The notes under the pieces were generated by a model. It had not been told where the DNA came from, did no database searches, and saw only the letters and a list, made by a program, of their open reading frames with translations. The position numbers and the translations under genes are program-made. Below, one piece after another: positions 1-8,231 of a stretch of 33,004 bases of DNA (position 1 is its first letter; each line of letters opens with the position of its first letter). Source of the DNA: Candidatus Epulonipiscium sp. (lineage in GTDB: Bacteria > Bacillota > Clostridia > Lachnospirales > Defluviitaleaceae); the NCBI GenBank assembly GCA_012518815.1, contig JAAYRK010000038.1, forward strand, positions 1-33,004. The letters are read 5' to 3'.

Positions 1-250
1 GAAAATGTAGTTTTGAGCAAGTCGTTGGTAAACGGCTTAGTTATTATGCATTTTTACCTGTGAGTGGATAGTATTGACTTCTGTAGATAGCTTTTGATAA
101 CTATACTTTGCTGTAGATTCTGTTGCCTAAGGGACTACTATACTCTTTTTGGTCTAAAGCCATGGGCAATAGAAGATATAGTTTTTTTGGTATGGTTAAG
201 ACCTGCAAGGATACTATCCTCTCCGGTAAATTTAGGAGGGGTTTTTTATT
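1..250 (+). promoter_or_regulatory. Attenuator-type leader of an ABC-F gene
   Basis: The region before the ABC-F start holds several competing RNA structures. A tiny ORF (ATG at 46, stop at 61-63, peptide MHFYL) lies near the 5' end, without a convincing ribosome binding site. A first terminator-like hairpin pairs 137-147 with 173-182 and runs into seven T (182-188). A second pairs CCTCTCC (218-224) with GGAGGGG (235-241) and runs into six T (242-247); it also buries the ribosome binding site. GGATAGTAT (66-74) is a perfect complement of ATACTATCC (211-219), a long-range helix that would compete with the second hairpin. Leaders with a short uORF and an attenuator are known for antibiotic-induced ABC-F genes; that this one responds to ribosome-targeting drugs is inference. 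Confidence 0.6.
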
Positions 251-652
251 TTGTTAGTAGAATGTAGAAATCTAAAAAAATCATATGGAGATCGCCTTAT
301 TTTAAATATTGAAAATCTTTGCATATACGATCAAGATCGTATTGGTATTGTAGGAGTAAATGGGGCAGGGAAAACAACTTTATTGAATCTTTTAAGCCAA
401 AAAATAGAACCTGATGAAGGATGGGTAAAACTTTATGGGAAATGTTCCTTCATCTCCCAACTAGAGCCCCCTGAGGAAGAAACAATTCGACAAGAAATGG
501 CTTCAAAATTTAAAGTTTCCCACACCTATTTGGAGAGTATGAGCGGAGGAGAAAAAACCCGCTTTAAGCTGGCGGCCAGCCTTAGTCAAAATAATGCAAT
601 TATTTTTGCTGATGAACCTACTTTGACTCTAGTACCCCCAGTATTTCAATAA
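251..652 (+). pseudogene. Truncated ABC-F ribosome-protection ATPase (N-terminal piece)
   Basis: Only 133 codons remain of a family whose members are usually about 480-650 residues with two ABC domains. The first ABC domain is recognisable: Walker A GVNGAGKTT (about residues 35-43), signature SGGEKTR (about 98-104) and Walker B IIFADEPT (about 117-124). Homology stops right after ADEPT, where the D-loop, the interdomain linker and the whole second ABC domain should follow; the last residues (TLTLVPPVFQ) are out-of-frame sequence from the neighbouring fragment. The start is TTG with GGAGG at 235-239. ABC-F proteins displace macrolide, lincosamide, streptogramin or pleuromutilin drugs from the ribosome. 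This copy lacks what is needed for that, so it is a remnant, unless the join is an assembly artefact. Confidence 0.85.
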
Positions 653-1365
653 AAGCAAAACCTCACATCGTAGCCCCTGGTAATGGTTGTAAAGACATAA
701 CTAGATTAGCTACTGCACCTGTCGGAACTTCCAAAGGTTATCGTATTTATGTTACCTTCTTAGTAGAATGGGAAATAGAAGTTCCACCAGAGGGAGATTT
801 AATAGCTGACCTAGTTATAATTCCTAATATAAAAGCTATTGAAAAAGGTACAACAGCGAATGTAACCTTTACTCTTGATGCAAGCGGTTCAAGAAGTACA
901 CACTATCCTATTACAAAATATGAATTTTGGTTTGATGGCACAAGAAGTTTCAATGACAGTAATTATTTAGGTGCAACTTCGAGTAGTGTAACATCTACAA
1001 CTAGGACAGGAGTTCAACCTAATTCTACATGGTACGGAAAAGTAAGAGTCTATGATGAAAAAGGGAATACTGCTGAAGCGGAAGCAAGAGTGACAATTGG
1101 CGAAATAGACCTAAGTAAAGGAATCTATGCCGACTTAGATTTAACTGTTAACGATCCTAAAGTAGTTGAAAGAGATCCAAATGGATACTGGGTAAAAATA
1201 AGAATTCCTTATACCGAAAGGAATGAGGATATCGAACTAAAAGTAGTTATGGATGCTTCAGAAAGTATAGCTCAAAATGGAATAAGCAACTATAACTTTG
1301 ATTTACTCAATGTCGGTGAAGTAGTTGACACCATAAGTCCCTGTGATTCACAGCAAGTGCCATGA
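625..1365 (+). pseudogene. Internal fragment of a PKD-like surface protein
   Basis: One open frame runs from the ABC-F junction to TGA at 1363-1365 but has no start codon or ribosome binding site of its own; the GTG at 1090 lies inside the reading frame and is not a credible start. The translation has a PKD/Ig-like beta-sandwich pattern: a linker PPEGDLIADLVI, then TFTLDASGSRS, YEFWFDGT, and a terminal strand WYGKVRVYDEKGN followed by ARVTI, after which a second similar module begins (VMDASES). Such modules occur in large exported clostridial proteins. Both ends are missing: the 5' side joins the ABC-F gene at about 622-626, and the 3' side runs into the DUF1796 sequence near 1340. The exact parent protein is not recognised. 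Confidence 0.65.
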
Positions 1366-2353
1366 GTCTTAGTGGTTTAAGAAGTTTTTCAGGACCATTT
1401 GATTGGATTGTTTCAGATTTTCAATCTGTTCTTAAAATGATAGAATCAGATTTTGATGATTTTATGAATAAAGACAATATCTTTGAACTTCCGTTTGATC
1501 CGAACAAGACTAGACGATTTATTGATGAAAAATATGGTTTTCTATTCCTCATGAAATAAAAGAAAACTTAGAAGATGAATGGGATATGATTAAAGATAAA
1601 TATTGCAAGAGAGTAAAAAGATTTATTGAAAAATCAAAAAAGCGAATATGTTATTTAAGAGCTGTGAAAAATAATGAAGAAATTTTGTATATAGAAAACA
1701 ATCAGGAATATATAAATTCTGTAATTAAAAAACATAATCCTAATAGTACAATTATATATTTGCTTCTTAATGGAATGCATTTTGATAGCAGTTTTAAAGG
1801 TAATTACTATTACCTTAATATTGACTGCTATAGGAACGATTATTTTGGTATGCTTTATATGTTTAGGAATTCAATGCAATTATTGGGTAGATGTAAGACT
1901 CTTTTATCTGATGAAGTTTTTGCAAATAATATTGAATATAGAAATAAAGTATTTAATGATACGGGTAAAACATTTAAAATATTGCTGCATGAGATTGAAA
2001 ATGGGTCAAAAATAGGAATAAAGATTCTAGAAAAATGTCTGGATTTGTATGATGGACTTTATATTTGGGGTGCCGCAAAACTTGGTTTGATTATTACCAA
2101 GTATATGAAAGATAACAATATAAACATCTTAGGCATAATAGATAGTAAAGAAGAATTACGTGGGACTAAAGTAGAAGGAATAGAAGTAATTTCTTTTGAC
2201 GATGTAATAGATAACAAAAGTATTTTTATTACTGTATTAAATTCTAAAGCTGTTAATGAAATATCTAATATGATTAAAACGAGTAGAAAAAATCTTAAAT
2301 TTGCAACGTTCGAAGATTTAAATGCTGATTTGTTTATGTTTTTGTTAGAATAA
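1347..2353 (+). pseudogene. Frameshifted DUF1796 (putative papain-like peptidase) protein with C-terminal Rossmann-like domain
   Basis: Two overlapping frames give one DUF1796-like product. The first (about 1347-1541) carries the family hallmark SGPFDWIVSDF and reads to EKYGF. The second continues with SIPHEIKENLEDEWDMIK into KRVKRFIEKSKKRICYLRA and on to 2353. One missing T in the run at 1538-1541 explains the break. The start of the domain is lost in the join to the surface-protein fragment; no in-frame start with a ribosome binding site is visible. After the DUF1796 part, residues LYIWGAAKLGLIITKYM, GIIDSKEELRG and FITVLNSKAV resemble a Rossmann-like nucleotide-binding fold seen in polysaccharide enzymes. 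Function is unknown; DUF1796 genes often sit in surface-glycan loci. A sequencing error in the T run is possible. Confidence 0.7.
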
Positions 2354-2550
2354 AAGATAGATTAAAACCAAAGGAAATATTTAGAATTTAAGTGTTTTAT
2401 AGAGTGATTATATTAAAGTATGCAAAATAGGATTATATAGATCGTTTGATAATTATATAAGTAATTACCCGCTAAGTCATACAATAATTAATGAAGGTGC
2501 ATAATAACATAACAGGTATAGCTTATTAATTAATTTGGAGGATTAAAATA

Positions 2551-2859
2551 ATGGAAAATCATCTAGTAGACTTTGATAAAATAGCATGGGTTGAATCAGC
2601 AATTGGGATAAGGCATAAAAGTTTTAAAAAGGATGGAAAAACAATAAAGTTGATTGAATTAAGTGATACGTACTGTTATAAAGATTGGTGCACACGTGGT
2701 CATATATCATATATATTAGAAGGTAAATTTACAGTTAAATTTGAAAATCATACAGAAATATTTAATACAGGAGATATTGTTTTTATTCCAAGTGGTAAAA
2801 AACATATTGCTATGGTGGAAAAAGGAAATCGACTAAAGATGATTTCTTTTGATATTTAG
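2551..2859 (+). CDS. Small cupin-domain protein
   Basis: This 102-residue protein is a single cupin barrel. The ATG is preceded by GGAGG at 2537-2541. The cupin core is visible: CTRGHISYILEGKFTVKFE forms motif 1 and FNTGDIVFIPSGKKHIAM forms motif 2. In motif 1 one His (H51) is present but the usual HxH pair is only partly kept; in motif 2 the His of PSGKKH is present. Metal binding is therefore plausible but weakened. It stands alone with no operon partner, so its substrate cannot be inferred. Stand-alone cupins of this size act as sugar or small-ligand binding proteins, isomerases or sensors. Confidence 0.75.
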   Translation: MENHLVDFDKIAWVESAIGIRHKSFKKDGKTIKLIELSDTYCYKDWCTRGHISYILEGKFTVKFENHTEIFNTGDIVFIPSGKKHIAMVEKGNRLKMISFDI

Positions 2860-2913
2860 ATAGTTTCGTTATTATCAGTCAAATTCTCCTTAAGGCATTG
2901 ATTAAGAAATATT

Positions 2914-2940
2914 GGACTATAGTAGTCTCTTTCTTTTTTT
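2914..2940 (+). terminator. Weak terminator after the cupin gene
   Basis: GACTA (2915-2919) and TAGTC (2923-2927) form a short stem, extended by one G-T pair, followed by a T-rich run (2928-2940). The stem is short, so efficiency is uncertain. Confidence 0.4.
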
Positions 2941-3013
2941 TGAAGTATATGCTAAGATTGCATTATAAAATAAACATATTAAGTTATTCTATCAATAATC
3001 TAAATACTAATAA

Positions 3014-3038
3014 CACGTCTTTAATGACGTGATTTTTT
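3014..3038 (+). terminator. Intrinsic terminator
   Basis: CACGTC (3014-3019) pairs perfectly with GACGTG (3026-3031) across a six-base loop, and six T follow (3033-3038). The T run on one side only points to plus-strand transcription. It lies 155 bases past the cupin stop, so it may end either that transcript or a lost neighbour. Confidence 0.65.
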
Positions 3039-3198
3039 CTACTAAAAAACGGAACTGAAAGAATGTACTGAACAACTATCCTAATACTGTAGACATAGAA
3101 TGTCTCAGCAAGAAAAAACCAGCAATTGCTCGTTTTGTGTCCTGTAATATTTGATGATATGATAGTATCTTATTTTTTGAAAGGAGGCTGTAAAACAT

Positions 3199-3705
3199 TT
3201 GGATTTAATAAAAACGGGTGCTTTTATTAAAAAGCTTAGAAATGAAAAGAAACTAACTCAGGAGCAATTTGCAGAACAGTTTGGTGTATCTAGAAGAACT
3301 GTTTCACGATGGGAAACAGGAACTAATATGCCTGATCTTGATATTTTGGTAGAGATGTCAGACTACTTCAATGTAGATCTTCGTGAACTGTTGGATGGAG
3401 AAAGGAGAAGTGAAAAAATGAATGAAGAATTAAAAGATACTGTATTGAAGGTAGCTGATTATAGCAATAGTGAAAAAGAGAAGATAACAAAATTTATGCG
3501 TATGTTATTTATTGCTGGAATAATAGCAAGTATAATCAATGCAATATTGAGTCGTAGTGAACTTCCTGAGACATTCTGGGTCGGTTTTGCAGAAGGTGCA
3601 TCTTTTGGATTAATATTAATCGTAATGGTTTATGGTTTATTATACACAAGCGGATATCTTTTAAAGCTAGCAGCTGCGAAAAAGCGTATTACTGGCAAAC
3701 AATAA
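3199..3705 (+). CDS. XRE-family regulator with two C-terminal membrane helices
   Basis: The 168-residue product has an N-terminal helix-turn-helix of the HTH_3/XRE class (about residues 7-62: IKKLRNEKKLTQEQFAEQFG, then VSRRTVSRWETG and MPDLDILVEMSDYFNVDL). A polar linker follows, then two hydrophobic segments (about 103-120 and 130-155) and a basic tail. This layout suggests a DNA-binding protein tethered to the membrane that responds to an envelope signal. The start is TTG 3199, because no ATG precedes the HTH in frame and AAAGGAGG lies at 3179-3186. No target gene is adjacent in the same direction; the next gene is convergent. Function beyond transcription control is not known. Confidence 0.85.
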   Translation: MDLIKTGAFIKKLRNEKKLTQEQFAEQFGVSRRTVSRWETGTNMPDLDILVEMSDYFNVDLRELLDGERRSEKMNEELKDTVLKVADYSNSEKEKITKFMRMLFIAGIIASIINAILSRSELPETFWVGFAEGASFGLILIVMVYGLLYTSGYLLKLAAAKKRITGKQ

Positions 3706-3716
3706 ATTTTAGAAAT

Positions 3717-3768
3717 AGGGGACGATTTTTTGCTTCCTCGCAAAATTAGAAGCAAAAAGTCGTCCCCT
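3717..3768. repeat. REP-type palindrome, divergent copy
   Basis: AGGGGACGATTTTTTGCTTC (3717-3736) and its near-exact complement (3749-3768, 19 of 20 paired) form a stem between two convergent genes. A T-rich stretch follows, so it probably acts as a terminator. It is the most diverged member of the GGGACGGTTCTT...GCTTC family in this window. Confidence 0.8.
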
Positions 3769-3950
3769 AGATTTTTAGGTCTAAATATAAATAATTTGTA
3801 AGCCGATATAATAAATATCTTATTTTACAATGTTTAACATTAAATTACATTTTGTACAGTAATTATTAAGAAATTATACTGCAAACATATCACTTAATAA
3901 TTAAAATTCTTAAAACACATAATAAAATAATTATCCATCCTCAAAACACA

Positions 3951-4604
3951 TCATGAAATATTACGCAAATGCATATAAACAGTGTTCTTAGAAATTCCCA
4001 TATATGATGCTACCTTAACAACAGCATCTTTTAGATTGAAGATACCTTTTTCGCTTAATAAGCTAATTATTTCTTTATTTTTATTAGAAACAGGTATGTT
4101 AGGATTTGACAGTACCTTTGACTTTGCTTCTTCTAATGCAGATATAATTAATTCATCCACATTATCTGAGAAAGTTTCAGCAACATTTAAATTAGAATCA
4201 TTAGGTATGAATTTAGCAAGTACTTCTGATAAAGGGAGATTTGTATAGAAGTTTATGCAGAGCATACCAATAATTCTATCATATTCTCCGATTATTGGAA
4301 TAGTAGTAGATTTCATCATGGTGCCATTCTTATCCCTATTAAAATAGCTTATAGATTTTTTATCATTATTTTTTTTCAGTGTTTCAAGCATAGATAGAGC
4401 AAAATCTGTAATTGGGGCCCCTTCGCTTCTGCCTGAATAGTGTCCATTTACAATTTTAATGACAGATTTATCTAAGTCTTCAAGACTATGTAGTATTATC
4501 TCATAACCGCTACCAAGATAGTCAGCAAGACCATCTACCAATGTCTTATATGAATTTAGTATTAAGTTCTCTTTTTCTGTGAGAACAATATGATAATGAT
4601 CCAC
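3951..4604 (-). CDS. YheO/DauR-type PAS-HTH transcription regulator
   Basis: This is a DNA-binding regulator with the layout of YheO and DauR. Its N-terminal PAS-like sensor (about residues 10-120) contains YEIILHSLEDLDKSVIKIVN and ends in IIGMLCINFYTNLP. A C-terminal HTH_22-type domain (about 155-217) contains LSEKGIFNLKDAVVKVA and ISKNTVYMHLRNI. GTG 4604 is chosen over GTG 4613 because GGGAGG ends immediately before 4613 and is well spaced for 4604. The gene diverges from the ridA-nhaC-PLP-lyase operon, so it most likely controls it. DauR in Pseudomonas represses D-arginine catabolism; by analogy this protein may sense an amino acid or its imine/keto product. The ligand is inference. Confidence 0.85.
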   Translation of the reverse strand: MDHYHIVLTEKENLILNSYKTLVDGLADYLGSGYEIILHSLEDLDKSVIKIVNGHYSGRSEGAPITDFALSMLETLKKNNDKKSISYFNRDKNGTMMKSTTIPIIGEYDRIIGMLCINFYTNLPLSEVLAKFIPNDSNLNVAETFSDNVDELIISALEEAKSKVLSNPNIPVSNKNKEIISLLSEKGIFNLKDAVVKVASYMGISKNTVYMHLRNIS

Positions 4605-4794
4605 TTTTTTCACCTCCCTTAATTCTAGTTTTAGTTATTAAGGTATACTACTTGGTTTTTATATTTGTAGTTATATTTTAGTTTACATTATTTATAAAAA
4701 AACGCAAGAATAAATTTTACCAAATGAAATATTTTTCAGTAAAAATGCACAAAATATATGATAAAAGTTTATAGAAATAATAAAAAAAATTTCA

Positions 4795-4824
4795 TTGACT
4801 GAAATAAAGTTTATCATGTAAAAT
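4795..4824 (+). promoter_or_regulatory. Probable sigma-A promoter of the ridA operon
   Basis: TTGACT (4795-4800) and TAAAAT (4819-4824) are separated by 18 bases, and ridA starts 30 bases downstream. The region is shared with the divergent YheO-type regulator gene; no clear operator palindrome was recognised. Confidence 0.55.
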
Positions 4825-4853
4825 ATAAATATAAAGTAATGGAGGTTAAAAAA

Positions 4854-5231
4854 ATGATTAAGAAAATAAATACTAACCAAGCACCAGAAGCAATTGGCCC
4901 ATATTCTCAGGCAACCCTATATGGAAACATGTTATTTACATCTGGACAAATTCCAGTAGACCCGAAAACTGGCGAAATAGTTGGAGATGACATTGAAACT
5001 CAGGCAAAGCAAGTAATGGAGAACTTAGCTGCAGTATTAAAAGAAGCAGGTAGTTCTTTTGAGAAGGTAGTAAAAGCTACTTGCTTTTTAAAAGACATGA
5101 ACGACTTTGCTAAATTCAATGAAGTTTATGCAAAATATTTTACTAGTAAACCAGCACGATCATGCGTGGCAGTAAAAAGTTTACCTAAAGACGTTCTTTG
5201 TGAAGTTGAGGTGATAGCAGTAATTGAATAA
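4854..5231 (+). CDS. ridA: RidA family 2-iminobutanoate/2-iminopropanoate deaminase
   Basis: This 125-residue protein is a full-length member of the RidA (YjgF/YER057c/UK114) family. RidA is a cytosolic trimer that hydrolyses reactive enamine/imine intermediates such as 2-aminoacrylate to keto acid and ammonia. The family signature [10 protein letters not shown] lies near the N-terminus, and the C-terminal [20 protein letters not shown] keeps the substrate-binding Arg and the following Glu. ATG 4854 is preferred over an in-frame ATG at 4839, because the latter overlaps GGAGG (4841-4845) that is ideally spaced for 4854. It is the first gene of an operon whose last gene encodes a PLP enzyme expected to release 2-aminoacrylate, giving a direct metabolic reason for the pairing. 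Confidence 0.93.
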   Translation: MIKKINTNQAPEAIGPYSQATLYGNMLFTSGQIPVDPKTGEIVGDDIETQAKQVMENLAAVLKEAGSSFEKVVKATCFLKDMNDFAKFNEVYAKYFTSKPARSCVAVKSLPKDVLCEVEVIAVIE

Positions 5232-5313
5232 AAAATTTATCAAAACACAAAGAATAATTTAGAGGGAAAACAAAAAGTAAAATAAGAGGGTAAAATAAGA
5301 GAGGAGTACAATT

Positions 5314-6816
5314 ATGAGTAAAAAGGATAATAAAAACAAACAAGAAAGAATAAAGAAACAACCAACGTTCTTTTTAGCATTATTACCTATAATTGTAATG
5401 ATATTATTATTAGGTATTGGTTATGCAGTAATGGGACTAAGTCCTGAATTATTAATGCTTGTGTCTGCAGTGGTAGCTGGAATTATTGCATTATATTTAG
5501 GTCATTCTTGGGATGACATTATGGATACAATTGTGTCAAAGTTATCTAAAACAATGCCAGCAATTTTTATTTTAATTATTGTTGGTCTACTTATCGGTAC
5601 TTGGATGATAGGTGGAACCATACCTATGATGGTTTATTATGGACTAAAAATCATTAGCCCAAGTTTCTTAATTATAACTTCCTTTTTAGTTACAGCTTTT
5701 GTTTCAATATGTACAGGAACTTCATGGGGTTCAGCAGGTACAGTAGGTGTTGCAATAATGGGTGTGGCAGCTGGAATGGGAGCTCCGCTTCCTATTGTAG
5801 CAGGAGCAGTAGTGTCAGGTGCTTACTTTGGCGATAAAATGTCACCATTATCCGATACAACTAACTTAGCCCCTATAGCTGCGGGATCAAAATTATATGA
5901 ACATATTGGACATATGTTTTGGACAACCCTTCCTGGTTTTCTAATTGCATCTATTGTTTACACTATAGTAGGTTTGAGATTAGATGTTGGCTCAGCAGTT
6001 GCACCTGAAAGAGTTACTCAGGTTATGACTTCTATAGAAGGTATCTTTGATTTTAATATACTATTAGTAATTCCAGTAATTATAGTATTAGCTGGTTCAG
6101 TTATGAAGAAGCCAACTATTCCTGTAATGTTATTATCAAGTGCAGTTGCAATTTTTAATTCAGTTGTATTCCAAGGCTTTACTTTACAACAAGGGTTTAC
6201 TGCTGCAATAGATGGATTTAACTTATCAATGGTTAATATACCTGGCTTTGATCCTTCCACTTTAATACCTGATGTAGCAAGACTTCTTGAAAGAGGCGGT
6301 ATGAAATCTATGCTAAGCACAGTGCTAATTGCATTTTGTGCCTATGGATTTGCAGGGACATTAGCGGTAACAGGTTCTCTTGATATTGTTCTTGATAGAC
6401 TAACAAAAGTAGTAAAATCTACTTTTGGACTTGTACTTGCTACAGTTATATCATGTCTAACAGCTGTATTTGTAACTTCTAATGGACAATTATCAATATT
6501 ATTACCAGGTGAGATGTTTAGCAAAACTTATATTAAAAAAGGATTACATCCTAAAAACCTTTCAAGAACATTAGAAGACTCTGCAACTGTAACGGAACCT
6601 ATAGTTCCATGGACAGCAGCAGGTGTATATATGGCTACAACTTTAGGTGTACCAACCTTAGAATATCTACCTTGGGCAATCCTTTGTTATACAGGAGTTA
6701 TTTTTGCATTGATTTGGGCGGCTACCGGAATTGGTATAACTAAAATCAAAAAAGGTGACGAACACTACGAAGAGTATATTAGCTTAAATAAGGCAGATGG
6801 AGTAGCTGTTGAATAA
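5314..6816 (+). CDS. NhaC-family Na+/H+ antiporter-like transporter
   Basis: This 500-residue integral membrane protein has about 11-12 hydrophobic segments after a short basic N-terminus. Family features include the polar membrane motif CTGTSWGSAGTVGVA (about residues 132-146) and GAYFGDKMSPLSDTTNLAP (about 169-187), typical of the NhaC branch of the ion transporter superfamily; a second half carries TSNGQLSILLPGEM and EDSATVTEPIVPWTAAG. NhaC members include Na+/H+ antiporters, but relatives such as MleN exchange organic acids, and many clostridial copies sit beside amino-acid enzymes. Placed between ridA and a PLP lyase, it more likely imports or exchanges the amino acid being degraded than serves general pH control; that is inference. 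GAGGAG precedes the ATG. Confidence 0.88.
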   Translation: MSKKDNKNKQERIKKQPTFFLALLPIIVMILLLGIGYAVMGLSPELLMLVSAVVAGIIALYLGHSWDDIMDTIVSKLSKTMPAIFILIIVGLLIGTWMIGGTIPMMVYYGLKIISPSFLIITSFLVTAFVSICTGTSWGSAGTVGVAIMGVAAGMGAPLPIVAGAVVSGAYFGDKMSPLSDTTNLAPIAAGSKLYEHIGHMFWTTLPGFLIASIVYTIVGLRLDVGSAVAPERVTQVMTSIEGIFDFNILLVIPVIIVLAGSVMKKPTIPVMLLSSAVAIFNSVVFQGFTLQQGFTAAIDGFNLSMVNIPGFDPSTLIPDVARLLERGGMKSMLSTVLIAFCAYGFAGTLAVTGSLDIVLDRLTKVVKSTFGLVLATVISCLTAVFVTSNGQLSILLPGEMFSKTYIKKGLHPKNLSRTLEDSATVTEPIVPWTAAGVYMATTLGVPTLEYLPWAILCYTGVIFALIWAATGIGITKIKKGDEHYEEYISLNKADGVAVE

Positions 6817-6849
6817 ATAAAAAATTTATTATAAAGATCTAACTAGGGG

Positions 6850-6874
6850 AGCGGATATTTACGATATATCCGCT
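6850..6874 (+). other. Stem-loop between the transporter and lyase genes
   Basis: AGCGGATAT (6850-6858) and ATATCCGCT (6866-6874) form a perfect 9-bp stem with a 7-base loop. No T run follows, so it is unlikely to be a terminator. It may protect the upstream mRNA end or set the ratio of transporter to lyase. Confidence 0.6.
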
Positions 6875-6899
6875 TCTTGGAAGGAGGAAGTGAAAATCC

Positions 6900-8075
6900 G
6901 TGTATAACTTTGATAAAATAATTAATCGTAGGAATACAAATTGTGCTAAGTGGGACACTCTTGCTGCAATGTATGGACGAAATGATCTTATTCATTTAGG
7001 TGTGGCTGATATGGATTTTGAGTCTCCAAAGCCTATTTTGGACGCATTTAGTAAAGTAGTTGACCACAAAATATTTGGCTATACCGATTTAAATGATGGC
7101 TTTTATTCAAGTATTCAGCGATGGATAAATAAACAATTGGGAGTAAATATACCTAGAGAGTGGATTGTTTTTTGTCCTAGGATTAATATAGCTTCTAGTA
7201 TATGTGTAGATACTTTAACAAGTCCAAGTTCTTCAGTTATTCTTAATTCTCCAGCATATTCACCTTTAAAAGAAGCTATTGTAAAAAATAATCGTAGATT
7301 AATAGAAAATTCATTAGTAATTAAGAATGGAAAATTTACAATGGATTTTGATCATCTAGAGTCAATAGTGGATGATGACACCGAGATGTTTATACTATGT
7401 AATCCTGATAATCCTAGCGGCCGGGTTTGGTCAAGAAAAGAGCTAGAGCAACTAGTACAATTTTGTAAAGAGAAAGACTTAATTTTGTTCTCTGACGAAA
7501 TACATTCTGATTTATTAGCAGAAGGAGTTAAGCATAACAGTGCTCTTCATTTTGAAGAACTATACGATAGATTAATTTATGCAAATTCACCTACAAAGAC
7601 CTTTAATATACCTGGAGTAATTATATCTTACATGATTATCCCAAATGAAGAACTTCGTGACAAGGTCAAAAAATCAATCGATAGAATTGGAATGCATAAT
7701 CCAAATATATTCTCTGTTGTTGCAGTAGAAGCAGCTTACAACCATTGTGATGATTGGCTTATGTCAGTTAAAGATTATGTGAATGAAAATGAAAAGTTTG
7801 TTAGAAGCTTTTTAGAAGAAAATATGAAAGAATTTGTTGTAATGCCAAGAGAGGGAACATATTTGCTTTGGATAGATTATACTGCCTTAGGTGTTAGTGA
7901 AGATGAACTTAGGGATTGGTTTATTAATGAAGCAAAGGTTGAACTCTATATGGCCACTAATTTTGGCAAAGATGGTTATGGCTATATTCGTATGAATATA
8001 GCAGCACCTAGAAAGTTGCTTGAAGAAGCGTTAAATAATATGAAAAATGTTTATCATAAAATAAAGCATAAATAA
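6900..8075 (+). CDS. MalY/PatB-type PLP C-S beta-lyase or aminotransferase
   Basis: This 391-residue fold-type I PLP enzyme belongs to the MalY/PatB branch of the aminotransferase class I/II family. Visible features: VADMDFESP near the N-terminus (typical of this branch), CNPDNPSG with the PLP-ring Asn (about 168), LFSDEIHSDL with the pyridine-N Asp (about 199), SPTKTFNIPG with the PLP lysine (about K233), and the C-terminal carboxylate-binding Arg in YIRMNIAAP. PatB and MalY cleave cystathionine, cysteine or similar beta-substituted amino acids to 2-aminoacrylate (then pyruvate and ammonia) plus a thiol. The start is GTG 6900 behind AAGGAGG (6881-6887). It ends the ridA operon and is followed by a strong terminator. 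An aminotransferase role cannot be excluded. Confidence 0.85.
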   Translation: MYNFDKIINRRNTNCAKWDTLAAMYGRNDLIHLGVADMDFESPKPILDAFSKVVDHKIFGYTDLNDGFYSSIQRWINKQLGVNIPREWIVFCPRINIASSICVDTLTSPSSSVILNSPAYSPLKEAIVKNNRRLIENSLVIKNGKFTMDFDHLESIVDDDTEMFILCNPDNPSGRVWSRKELEQLVQFCKEKDLILFSDEIHSDLLAEGVKHNSALHFEELYDRLIYANSPTKTFNIPGVIISYMIIPNEELRDKVKKSIDRIGMHNPNIFSVVAVEAAYNHCDDWLMSVKDYVNENEKFVRSFLEENMKEFVVMPREGTYLLWIDYTALGVSEDELRDWFINEAKVELYMATNFGKDGYGYIRMNIAAPRKLLEEALNNMKNVYHKIKHK

Positions 8076-8079
8076 TAAG

Positions 8080-8119
8080 AATATGCTTACTTCCTGTGGG
8101 AGGTAAGCATATTTTTATT
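8080..8119 (+). terminator. Strong intrinsic terminator of the ridA operon
   Basis: A 15-bp stem pairs AATATGCTTACTTCC (8080-8094) with GGAGGTAAGCATATT (8099-8113), with one G-T pair and a TGTG loop. TTTATTA follows. Confidence 0.9.
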
Positions 8120-8231
8120 ATAAAAAGTCGAAGGATATGGAATATAGTCTTATTTTCCATGTTTTATGAAATTTTGATTTAGATTAAATAGCTTTTAGTA
8201 GGGTGCGAATTTAATAAACTATACAGATGTA

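Larger units (their letters stand above)
2860..3198. other. Intergenic region between the cupin and XRE genes
   Basis: This 339-base gap holds the weak hairpin at 2914-2940 and a better terminator at 3014-3038. From 3040 to 3178 no conserved coding pattern is seen. An AAAGGAGG ribosome binding site at 3179-3186 serves the XRE gene that starts at TTG 3199, an unusually wide spacing of 12 bases. Confidence 0.5.

Noticed and set aside
4692-4880. Minus-strand open frame in the divergent promoter region
   Set aside because: Low-complexity Phe/Ile-rich translation overlapping the ridA promoter and start; no homology pattern.
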